Shown piece after piece: positions 50,061-60,125 of a stretch of DNA of 64,000 nucleotides (within the stretch, counting starts at the first letter, position 1; each line of letters starts with the position of its first letter). Origin of the DNA: Rostratula benghalensis (taxonomy: Eukaryota > Chordata > Aves > Charadriiformes > Rostratulidae); the NCBI GenBank assembly GCA_013399305.1, contig VXAI01000136.1, positions 1 to 64,000 of the forward strand. Direction: 5' to 3'. The notes below the pieces were generated by a model. It had not been told where the DNA came from and did no database searches. It saw only the letters and a list, made by a program, of their open reading frames with translations. The position numbers were made by a program, and so were the translations under genes.

Positions 50061-50610
50061 GTATTGAACTGGTGCACATCTGGGTTTGAAACACTCGTGC
50101 TCTCCTTTGACAGCCTTTGTAAATAGATTCAGCTCAAGAGCCTAGAGGTGCAGCTGCAGAAAGGAGATAAAAAGTTAAAAGTGAGGTGTTTTCCACTGCA
50201 TTGTCACCTCTGACCTTTATGTGCCTTACTTTGGCCTGACTTTCATGGGGTTTTACTTAACTTTACACATAAGTAAAATGATGCAGACGTAGCCTTAGTA
50301 ACATTGTGTATGTGCCTTCTGCATTTCACAATCTTCATGCCCGTGTTGCAGGACAGGTCTGTGAAGTTGATGTTGCAATAATTTAACACTAGTTAATTAC
50401 CTGAAATTCGGCTTTTGGTTGTCATTCCCTGACGTTTTAACTTTTAGAAGCTGAAGGTATTTCTAGCAGGCCAAAGAGCTGCTTACAAGCAATTAATTTG
50501 CAAGATTTTATGCGAAAGAGAATCCTGGTGTCAGGAGAAGAGCTTGTATCTGAATATCTACCAGGTGCTTAGTTACTCAGTACTCCTGTAAAAGCAATCC
50601 AGGACTGCTT
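50061..50610. other. Start of ZFAT intron 1
   Basis: T-rich intron-like sequence. No exon or repeat recognised. Confidence 0.55.
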
Positions 50611-52640
50611 TTATATTCTCTGATCCAATTTCAGAGGAGAAGTTAACTCTCTTACTACTGCTACTATTGCTACTGGTAAATGGGTATTTATTGAAGCCCG
50701 TTTGTCATAATAAAATGCATTCTGAGGGTGGTTGAAGTGCGAACTGTCACAAGTGTCAGATGTGTCTGATACTGCAACTGCTGAACTGTAGCTGACTTCA
50801 GGTGCATTTCTCCTCTGTCTGCTTCCAAAAATCAGGTTTGGAGCGTTCCAGTCAGGGCATCCTGAAGTCTGTGGCTGATCACATCCTTTTTGAGGGCTTT
50901 TGTGATTTTTTGATGGCTTCCGAGTGTTTTTGGTATCTCCAGTAGCATGGGTTACAGTATCTTGTTGGTGTAGAATAGTGTATTTTAGTAGTAACTTCAG
51001 CAGTGTTGCTTTTAACCACATGAGGGCGATCTTAGAACATTAAAAAAGACTAATCTTGCTATAAACACATTTATCACAGGGTTTGTGGGTTTTTTTTCCT
51101 AATGATGGAGAAACTACCTTGTTTATATGTTTGATAAACTGATTATTCTAAACTGCTGCAAATCATTTCATTTCCTAGTTATTGGAGCATCCTTTTTAAT
51201 CCAGTTTTTGATCTTTGGCTGACCCTCTGGGCCACAACACACATGATTTCATAGTTCTTCATTTTTCTCAACCCCCAGCTCCATCCTTTCCATGAAGAAA
51301 AATTCTAATTTATTTAATTGCGACTGTGCTGTGTTATTGATTGTCCTTATCTTTTTCATTTTTAAGGATATTGTTATTATTGTTGTTTAGATTTTTATTT
51401 TTTTTCCAAGTTAGATAAACAATATCCAGAGATGTAAGCCCAGTATGGACTTTTGCATCAGTAATCTTTGCTGGTTTTTATAGGCCTATGTGTTCTAGGA
51501 CCTACTGTTTTACAGGACTGTAAGGTTTTGGTTTTGAGTAGTGCACTTCTTAGCTTTGTTTGGAGACTCTCTTTAAAGTGTTTGCTGGAATTGAGAGATC
51601 TTTTCTAGAAAACCTTTCCAAACCCTTAGAGTGATACAGCAAATGGAAAATTGTTTTGCTGTGGGCTCATCATCTTTGAAGGGTTGTTTTTTTTTCACAG
51701 ATCACTTTTCACTATGCAGGTTCTTAGGCAGGCCTCTTACTGTAGAGGTGTTTAAAAAAAAAAAATAATCACTTTATTCTGCTTTTTGTATTTCAAGTTG
51801 ATAAAATTGTGCTAATTTACATGCAATTTGACACAAATTTACAATCTTTTTGTGTTGTCCTCATTTAACAACTTTAACTTCTATAAAGATGTTTTCTTCT
51901 ACTAAAGCTTCCTTAGCTGTACCAGATTTTGTCTTCCTCTTTCTAAAATCTTCTTTGATTAGCACCAAAGATGATGCTTTTAAATAGTTTTCATGCTGCT
52001 TTCAAGGACTGAACTCTTATTTGAACCTTTTTGAGGCCTTTTAGTAGTTTGTTTTGTTAAAGTTTGGTTTTTGCTTTTGTTTGTTAAAGCTGCTTTTTAT
52101 CTTTGTATAGTTCACAATGCTGTTGTTAAACACAAACATTTGGCTCTATATAAGTCTTTTAAAGGATTTTTGAGTGCTATTTTAATCACAGTCACAGTGA
52201 CTCTCAAGTGGTGGCACTTTGAATGCTGTCCTCTGTTACACTTCAGATAAAGTCAAGACCTCTCTCTGCCTGTGGTTTCCCTGATCACTTGCTGGGTGAA
52301 GCAGTCATTCTGAAGTCATTGTAAAGTATTGTTTAAACAATTAATCTTGGCACCCTGTCCTGACCTGACATTGAACCACTCCACATAAGGGTAATTGAAG
52401 CCCACAATATATTGTTGTTTCTGTCTTTGTGACCTCTTTTGGTGTGTCACAGACATTCTTACCATTGTGGTCAGACTGTTGCTCGTGGAGTCCTAACACT
52501 GCTTTTCTGTACAATCTGGGTATTTCACTCCTCAGGTATTCTATTACTTGTTCAGCTTTTTGACCTGTTAATCAGATTTGCCCCTAAGCTGCTTCTAACA
52601 GATGGCATTTTTTCCCAAACAATACATCCTACTTCATGTC
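50611..52640 (-). pseudogene. Decayed coding-like stretch, possible retrocopy
   Basis: Read on the - strand this region is A-rich and gives lysine/serine/glutamine-rich peptide that looks like protein, broken by many stops. The last part (51021 down to 50611) is still open for 136 codons. Farther up, around 52580-52440 in another frame, a stretch containing KAEQVIEYLRSEIPRLYRKA is open. Around 51960-51870 another contains DFRKRKTKSGTAKEALVEEN. No introns or splice sites are evident between these blocks. Taken together it may be an old processed pseudogene inserted antisense in ZFAT intron 1. I do not recognise the parent gene, and the ends are approximate. Confidence 0.35.
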
Positions 52641-53634
52641 CTCGATATTTTGATGTGGTAGTATCCCACTGGCCTTACAACAGTATTTTTCCAAAACTTG
52701 TTTGAATAATCCTTGCCTACAACAAGGCATTCTGATTTTGATGCCTTATTAGGCTTCTTGCAATATTGTAGTACTATATGGATTTATCTTTTTAAAATTA
52801 ACTACAAAGAAATGGAAAACAAATGCAACCATTGGTTCCAACTGTTCTGTGTGGTAAAAATCTTACCAACTTCTGTGACATTTTTAATTTGAAAACAGTC
52901 TTCATGATTTTACCACTGCAAGGTGAATCACCTTGATCTTTGTGGTCTTTTGCGCTTGTCACCAACCCTTCAGTCTTTAATTTAAAAACATTTTTGTAAT
53001 CTCTTTAAGTTTAGGCTTCGATGAAGCCCAATGCTATCCCTGCATTTTTTCTCAACTTTTAATGTTTCCTTAGGCGTATAGAAAAATAGCAGTGGAGTTC
53101 TGTTCACACCACCACCGTCATGCATTCATCTTAACTAGTGTGTTTTTCCTCTGCTTTTGTTTTCTCTCTGCTAATATATTTGTATTGTATCAATTTTTTT
53201 TTAAATTAAGTTTATTTCTGAGTTGGAAACGTTCACAAACACCAGTGTCTTATGTACTACAATTTGTTTTGGACTGTATCATAACATTTGTGTTAGCTAG
53301 TTGTTGTTGAAGTGTTAGGTATGGGGAGTTTTTACAAGAATAAGTATTTTAGGAACATTTTGAAATTGTTACAGATTTTAGACAGTTACCCTTTAATGTA
53401 GTCCAGTGTTGGGTGGGAGCATAGGATTTATTTTAACTTGGTCCTCAAACTTAGCTGTTTTTAATGGTATGGGCTTGGAGGTTTGGGAGTAGCACACCTT
53501 AAGAAAGTAAAGCTTGGAGAAAGATCAGGAACAGCATTCAGAGGGGTATGCTGGGGGAGTCCCTGTCCCAGGCTGGTGGCACTGGGACCCCTGCTTTCCC
53601 ACTTGTGGATTGAACCAGCGGGAAATCTGCGCCT
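52641..53634. other. ZFAT intron 1, AT-rich
   Basis: T-rich on the + strand with no recognised exon. The coding-like bias of the segment to the left may continue weakly to about 53350. Confidence 0.5.
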
Positions 53635-53834
53635 GTGTCCCTGAGAGGCTGCACACACACCAACAGACAGCACCTCCAACAGCACCTGCCTCCAGGGCTC
53701 GGTGTCCCTGAGAGGCTGCACACACACCAACAGACAGCACCTCCAACAGCACCTGCCTCCAGGGCTCGGTGTCCCTGAGAGGCTGCACACACACCAACAG
53801 ACAGCACCTCCAACAGCACCTGCCTCCAGGGCTC
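53635..53834. repeat. 67-bp tandem repeat, three copies
   Basis: Units start at 53635, 53702 and 53769, each beginning gtgtccctgagaggctgcac. The three copies are identical in what I can read, except at the right end. Because 67 is not a multiple of three, each copy is read in a different frame, and the - strand stays open in all three frames. Recently amplified minisatellite. Confidence 0.95.
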
Positions 53835-53964
53835 ACAGGAAATACAAGCAGAGGCAGCCAAGTTCCCCTCTGTGGCTGGTAGAGATTGAAAGCCACTGGT
53901 GAAAGCACACGCAGCACTCTCTACAGTCACAAACACACGCACATTCACAGTTCTCCCGGGTGTC

Positions 53965-54604
53965 TCCCGTGGGAGACAGTCCTTCAGGAACTGCTCCAGC
54001 ATGGGTCCTTCCCATGGGCTGCAGTTCTTCACAAACCTCTTCAGCATGAGTCCTTTCCACAGGGTGCAGTCCTTCAGGAACAGGCTGTTCCAGCGTGGGT
54101 CCCCCCCGGGCCCTGCCAGAAAACCTGCTCCTGTTTGGGCTTCCTTTCATGGGCTTTGTCTCCTGTTCAGGAGCCTGCTCCTGCCTGGACCCCTCTCCAT
54201 GTGTTTCAGCTCCCTTCAGGGCACATCTGATTGCTCCAGCATGGGCTCCTCCATGAGCTGCAGGTGGAGAGCCTGCCTGCATGGGCTGGAGGAGAATCTC
54301 TGCTCCAGCGCCTGGAGCTCTTCCTCCCCCTCTTTCTATTCTGATCTTGGTGTCTGCAGGGCTGTTTCTCTCACATTTTTCTCACTCCTGTTTTCTATCT
54401 GCTCTGTGATATTTTTTACCCTCTCCTGAATGTGTTAGCACAGAGGCACTGCCAGCATCAGTGATGGGCTCAGCTTTGGGCAGCGGTGGCTCCATCTTGG
54501 AGCTGGCTGAATCTGGCTCAGTTTTGACGTGGGGCAGCTCCTGGTGTCTTCACACAGAAGCCACCCCTGCAGCCTCCCCTCTTCTGCCAAAACCTTGCCA
54601 TGTA
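53965..54604. mobile_element. Unclassified avian interspersed repeat, possibly LTR-related
   Basis: The segment contains imperfect internal repeats of a ctgctccagcatgggtcctt / catgggctgcagttctt type, then a ttggtgtctgcagggctgtt part, and ends near cagaagccacccctgcagcc and ccaaaaccttgccatgt. I recall similar text as a dispersed repeat in bird genomes, perhaps a retroviral LTR-type element, but cannot name the family or fix its orientation. The long ORFs on both strands here (up to 176 codons on +, 149 on -) reflect its GC-rich internal repeats and not a gene. Confidence 0.5.
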
Positions 54605-56862
54605 AAATGAATCCACCCAGTCCCACAGACAGTCCTAAAGTATCCTAAAAACTTCCTGGTCCTCTTGTTTCCCTTCTCTTACCAGTTATGAAGTCCAAGT
54701 AGCCTTCTTCCAAAGCTGTGCCTGAAGTTTCTTGGTGTCCTGTCAATTAGTAACTGGAGACTTTGAGTCCTTGACATTGCCCCTGGTGTCTCTTTGCCAG
54801 GTTTGTGTATTCTTGTTCATCTTTTATCCCATTAACTTACTGACCTCCTTTGCATGGAAAATACTCTTGGTCAGATAGCCTTAATGAAAGCTTCCAGCCT
54901 TGACCTTCCATATGGCCTTATAAATGACCAAAAAAAAAACAACCCCTAAATTCTTTTAATTTAAGAAGTTGATGTTTCTCGTCTCGTTCTTGGCTCACTA
55001 CATTCTGTGTAGTAGAAAAACAACAGAAGAAGGACTTTCATACAGTTGTTTTGAAGAGCTCTCATATAAAGAACGTTAAAAAAAACCCCCACAAAATAAA
55101 CTTTTCACCGAATAACTGAGTTTGCAAACAAGTGCTGTGTGCGTTGACGTGACTTACTGCAGAGTTGGAAAACCTCAGTGGGGAAGAGTAAGTGGTTCTG
55201 GGGACCTGCACGTCGGGTTGAAGTGCTGGAGCCTTGTTGTTTGAGCCTCTCGGCTCACGCTGAGCTGCCCTGTGAACTGGAACAGGGAGCTGAGCGATAC
55301 ACAGCAAACTGGAAACTCAGCCAGACACTGGAGAAGGAGAATAAACCCCAGGGTGTGATTCTGAGCTGAAGGCATGTGTTTGTCTTTCTAATAATTATAG
55401 TTGATTCTGTAGGGAAACGAAGGTCACCTCAGGGCCTTCCTTTACAAACCTTGTGCTTGTAGATAGGAAGAGAGAAGCAAGAGGAGTTTAGGATCCCAGG
55501 ATGTGAGGAACCGTATCTGTGGCTACGTGCCTGGAGAACCTCCAGAAAATGGCAAATCAGTGACTTAAATCGTGTCATTACAGGAAGAAGTAAAGCTGGG
55601 GAAGAGACTTAGTGATTTTCTGTGGTGTAACTGGATGTTAACCCTGGAAATCAAGATATATTTTCTTTCTTACTCTGAATTAATAATACCTGAATCTTCC
55701 AGCAGGGTTCAGTAGGACACTGTGCAGTGGCTGTGTGGTATAATATGCCCAGGGAGGACTGGGTTTACCTCTAGATTTCACCTGTCTAAATCTCGTGAAA
55801 CCTGGAAGTGGTGTTTACCTTTCAGATTTTAAGCTAAGAATGAGTACTGTTGGGTTCCAACCAGGCTGCAGCAGAGAAAGACAAAGTTCTTGTGGCTGCA
55901 TGAAAAAGGGAGACTGGAAGCACAAATTAATAGAAGTTGAAAGCTTGGAAGCAGGTAATAAGGAGCAGGCCAATAGATACGTGGTGATGGTGAATTTTAA
56001 TTTTTTTTTTTTTTTGACTATGGAGTTCTAGCTCCTTTTAACAGTTGCAGAAAAGGCTGTTGAAAGCCAAAGGCTGTTACAGAAGTTTTTAACTGTTACC
56101 TGTGAGTAAAAGAGTGATGAAAAGTTTTGGATACATTGGAATAATTTATGGCGTATAAATACAGATTTGTTTCCTTGCACTGTGTTTCTTGTGAAATTAG
56201 TTATTTAAAAATAAAACTACATCCAACCCCTAACCTACCTCTTACACAAAGTGAGAGGTTTTGTTTGGTTAAAATTAACTCTAGATTAGGTTCTAGGATC
56301 CAAATTACATAGAGCAATAATATACTATCTTTATTTCCTCAAATACTGTTAATTTTGGTGAATTTTTTTAAGAGAAGTGCTTGTTTCTCCCCCCTACTCT
56401 CTTCCCAACTTTAAAGTAAAACAGCACAGGGACTATTTTATGCTTTGTGAAAGGGGTTGGGCATAAAGGAGACTTCTTTCTGGTTTGCCACTTGCTGTTT
56501 CTTTTTAGCAATCCATTTTTTAACCTTCCTTTGCTGTACACATGCTTGGTACAATGGGGAAAAAAAAAAAAAAAAGACTACTTTAGAAATATGCTGAGAT
56601 CTTGGGAAGAATTAAAAAAAATATTGAAATTGCTTCACTTGCAGCTTAGTTTTATTTTCTGCTTTTCCCTTGAAGAAGAAAAGAGCTGGTGTTGCTTATT
56701 TCAGTGTACACATAGCACAGTTTATGTGGACAAACGTAGTGAACAGAATGTTCCACATTGGTTTTGGCTGGAATTCCTGTTGTTTGTTTACCTGCATACG
56801 TGTTCCTTTCTTTCTCTGCATATTTAATTGCTGTCTAATGAATCGGTCTGTTGGTTTCCTAC
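54605..56862. other. ZFAT intron 1, nothing recognised
   Basis: Ordinary AT-rich intron-like DNA with A/T tracts near 54931, 55998 and 56560. ORFs have no family resemblance. Confidence 0.6.
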
Positions 56863-57003
56863 ATAATTAATTATTCACTAATTAATCATTGATTCCCTGT
56901 ATAGTTAATTAACTTATTGCTTATTTGATTTTTACGCTTAATTGACTATAATTCAGTGCTCTATTGCTACACGGCCTAATTAGCAACTGGTTAATCAATT
57001 ATT
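56863..57003. promoter_or_regulatory. Cluster of TAATTA homeodomain-type sites
   Basis: Within about 140 bases there are at least five TAATTA cores (in ataattaatta, ctaattaatc, gttaattaact and cctaattagc), plus TAATTG and CAATTA variants. TAATTA is the core site of many homeodomain factors. The density could mark an enhancer in ZFAT intron 1, or may only reflect AT richness. Confidence 0.3.
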
Positions 57004-57129
57004 TTTTGCTTATTCCTGATCTAGTTGGTTAGGTCTGCGATCAGCATGGTTTATTCTCTACTATTTAACCTCCTTTGCCAGTCGTTCTTCCTAAAATAAT
57101 TTCTTTACTCCTTTTTGTTTCCATCTTAC

Positions 57130-57401
57130 CTCTGAGCAAATGCATCTTCTGCAGATTCTTCTGAAGCACCTTCCCTAACACACTGCTCTCTGCCACCTGG
57201 TTCCTTCCCTCCTGGTTTTGTTCCAGCTTTACTTCTCTTTGATGGTTCTTGTAAGCAGAAACTTCAAACAACCTCATGGACTTCAGGGGTTTCTTCTTGC
57301 TCTTCTGACCAGCTCCAAGTCCTCGGTGGGGGGGGCAGAGAGGAGCTGGTGCTTGAGTACTGATAACAGGCATCGGAGGAGGAGACAGTGAGCCTGAACT
57401 T
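57130..57401 (-). other. Candidate protein-coding exon antisense to ZFAT
   Basis: On the - strand, a pyrimidine-rich run ending tgtttcccctag (acceptor, AG at 57403-57402) precedes a 272-base segment. The segment is open throughout and ends at the strong donor gtaagatgg (GT at 57129-57128). The peptide has a proline-rich start (SLSPPPMPVISTQAPAPLCP) and a basic, charged second half (KSKKKPLKSMRLFEVSAYKN, then a KLEQNQ-containing and a VLQKNLQKM-containing part). This looks like true coding sequence. I do not recognise the family. The phase is 1 base completing a codon at the start and 1 base left at the end, so it would need partner exons. It could be an exon of an unknown - strand gene, or a decayed remnant. 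Confidence 0.4.
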
Positions 57402-57955
57402 CTAGGGGAAACAACTACGTCAGGAAGAAGAAAAAGTGGCAAATAAAACCTCAAAACAGTATTTTCAGCTAAATCATGGAGTTTCAGTGTTCAGTATTAG
57501 TTAAACCTTTAGGTAGATGCTCGTGGATTTTGTAGCATGAACCTTAAACGTTCATTTGTGTTTAGAGAGAACAGTTATCTACCAGGTTTATAACAGGCTT
57601 CTTTCAGTTTTTGTTTTCTGGATTATTTTTTTTGTTTGTTTGTTTTTTTTAAGTAAAATACTAATACTAAATAGAGCAGAACTAGTTCAAAGGAACTGAT
57701 TGAAAGGAACACTTCCATTATTGAACGTACTGCAATCAAAATACAAATCTGTGTGTGCTCAAGAAAGCCTGAGAAGGAGCCCTACCAAGCTCCTAAGGAC
57801 ATACTGAGTCTATTATGCATTTCACACAGCTGCTTGTGGGTGTAACATAAAGTATATTTCAAACAACAGGAACGATATTTGAATTGTTCTTCAGAGATAC
57901 TTTTAAAGAGATGAAGGCATACTCTCCCCTTTAGTTTTGAGGTGGTTGTGTTATG
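57402..57955. other. ZFAT intron 1, AT-rich
   Basis: T-rich intron-like DNA. Upstream (in - strand sense) of the exon-like segment I see no continuing coding frame. Confidence 0.55.
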
Positions 57956-58221
57956 CCCAATGGTAGGATAAGGGGCAATGGGTGCAAGCTGGAACAGAGG
58001 AGGTTTCACTTAAATGTGAGGAAAAACTTCTTCAGGGTGAGGGTGAGGGAGCACTGGCAGGGGCTGCCCAGAGAGGTGGTGGAGTCTCCTTCTCTGGAGA
58101 CATTCAAACCCCTCCTGGACACGTTCCTGTGGGACCTGCTGTGGGTGTTCCTGCTCTGGCAGGGGGATTGGACTGGATGAGCTTTCAAGGTCCCTTCCAA
58201 TCCCTGAGATTCTGTGATTTC
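57956..58221 (+). mobile_element. CR1 3' tail fragment
   Basis: A + strand CR1 end, same subfamily as 10831-11590: ggggcaatgggtgcaagctg, gaggaaaaacttcttcaggg, tgcccagagaggtggtggag, ctttcaaggtcccttccaat and the terminal gagattctgtgat. It retains a short open ORF2 tail frame (58180 stop). Inserted in ZFAT intron 1. Confidence 0.95.
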
Positions 58222-59954
58222 TGAAGATGAGGATGTTTCTGTTACAGCTTCAGGCGCAAATAACTATAAAACAGAGCCAGCTCTGCTGGTTTTAACATTC
58301 CAGATGCCTTAAAGATGGATTTTTCTTGAGTGGGGAATCACGTTGGATGGGGCAGTGATCTTTGCTTGGGAATGGTTTGAAAACAGGTCCCAAAATCACA
58401 GCTTCTTTGTTCTCTTTCCTTTAGATTCATCTCAAAGTTCACAAAGTATCACTTTTTTTCTGTACTTCCCTGGTTAATCCATGGTTGGATTTGTACCTCA
58501 AATACCATTGACCATTGAAGTGAGTGTGCCCCCCTAATTTTCCTTAGGGAGGCAGAGGGGAGAGGAGCAATTGAAACCAATCTCTGGGCCAGGAGTTCAT
58601 AGATGTAGCCAAAGAACAAGTGAACTGTTCAGATTGGTCCCTGGCTGTTGTCAAATTTCATCGGATGCTGAAGGCAGCAGGGACTGCTGAAAAATCAAAC
58701 CATTAAAGCAAATGGCAACACTTTTAGAAAGCAAATAAAGTCTGCTGAATTAAGTCTCTGCCAAAAGTTCCTTTTTTTTGGGGGGGGTGATTTGTTTTTT
58801 TAGTGTGATTTTTCTAAATTATTAACTTTTTATTAACCATTTACTGTTATTTACTCTCTTCTAGTGAATTAAAAGAACTCAACAAACCCACAAAATATGT
58901 CTAAAAAGTTCTATTTAAAGTAAAATTTCTATTTAAAGCATTGACCAAGGAAAGTTTTAATGAAATTCTTCAATTGCTGCTGCTTTGGAAGTTTTTAGTT
59001 TGCGGAGGGGTTTTTCAAATCAACAGGATGTTTTCAGAAGAACTTGTACGTCAAATTGTATGAAATACTAGATTTTTCTTAAAGTCAGGTGTTAATATCA
59101 CCTCTGAGGGTGATGTGTTTAGAGAGCAGTACTTTCTGCACACTCCCCTTATATTTTTTTCCTGTTCCTGCCCATTTTCCAGTGTATGCTCAGGTAATGA
59201 GCTAAGGCAAAAATGACACATCAAAACGTACATTTTTTTTTTTAATGAAACATATTTATTTTCTAACAAATGTTACTACAGTGAAGGAAAAGCTTCCTTC
59301 CTTTTGTGCTTTTTAAACTCTTCCTTCCTTGTATGGTTTCCAGCACTTACACAGGTAATTAATAAATTAGACTCTCCTAGGTGAGGTGAGTAGAAAGGTT
59401 GAAGTAGATGTAGGAAAGAACAGTGAGGTCTGTGAACATCAGTCAGGATTTGGGGCCCACCTTCTCTGTGTTTAAGAGCTACTTTGTAAAGAATAATATG
59501 ATTTGATTTACACCAAAGTGATACACATCAAATCTGGACAATGACTTAAAGTCTTCTATGATTTTATCAGCTGTTTGAAGAAGTATAAAATGGTGTTGTC
59601 TGAGGCTGGAAGGGAAGCAAAGGTGTTCCTGCTTGCTTTTGGGTCTTGTTATTTCTAAGATTTGAACCAAAAGAAATTTTTTTGCTGTTCAGGATCTGGT
59701 TAGAAGTTTAACCATTTATTAGATTAATTCATTTTGGGATTTATTGTGAATGTATTTAACAGTGTGACATTGTTTATCTCAGGTCATTACTGTCAGCTCA
59801 GCATATTAAGTTAACTGATAGCTACTGTGTTAGCTGAGCTGAAAACATAGAACCATAGAATCATATAAATCATAAATCTCAATAAATGGCATTAATTTAA
59901 ACAAACTACTTAAATTTGGAAATATTAACTCCCCTTTTCAAATTTACCTTTCAG
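58222..59954. other. ZFAT intron 1, 3' part
   Basis: AT-rich intron DNA. It ends in the acceptor region ccccttttcaaatttacctt followed by tcag (59954). A CR1-like acatagaaccatagaatcat at about 59846-59865 is too short to call. Confidence 0.6.
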
Positions 59955-60125
59955 GCATCAACTCTATCTTCATGTGTAAGCTTTGTAACTTATTTTCACC
60001 AAATCAGTCTGAACTGTTGTCTCATGTCTCTGAGAAGCATACAGAAGAAGGGACCAATGTGGATGACATCGTTATTCCTCTCCAACCTCTAACAGTACCC
60101 ACAAACGTGAACAGGGATGCAGAAG
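59955..60125 (+). CDS. ZFAT: ZFAT coding exon 2 (N-terminal C2H2 zinc finger)
   Basis: A 171-base exon between the acceptor tacctttcag and the donor gtacag (GT at 60126). It enters with 2 bases of a codon and leaves with 1, and is open throughout. The peptide reads INSIFMCKLCNLFSPNQSEL and continues LLSHVSEKHTEEGTNVDDIV. It matches the start of vertebrate ZFAT as I know it, including the CNLFSPNQSELLSHVSEKH core. The C2H2 finger ligands are Cys at 59975 and 59984 and His at 60023 and 60038. ZFAT is a nuclear protein with many C2H2 fingers and an AT-hook, involved in transcription and in lymphocyte and endothelial biology. The AT-hook and remaining fingers lie in later exons outside the window. 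The few codons before this exon must come from exon 1, probably in the assembly gap; an in-frame ATG at 59972 is a less likely start. Confidence 0.94.

Noticed and set aside
48913..50094. 393-codon - strand ORF across the CpG island
   Set aside because: It passes through 708 N; the open frame is an artefact of undefined codons and GC-rich flanks.
49893..50126. 77-codon + strand ORF with a GCCGCC-ATG start
   Set aside because: The start context is good, but the peptide resembles no ZFAT N-terminus, and a donor-like site lies upstream of it, so it is probably within intron 1.
53525..54282. Cysteine-rich ORFs of 109-169 codons
   Set aside because: They are read-throughs of the 67-bp minisatellite and the adjacent interspersed repeat in several frames, not genes.
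59846..59868. CR1-like tail (accatagaatcat)
   Set aside because: About 20 bases only; chance or an unrecoverable remnant.
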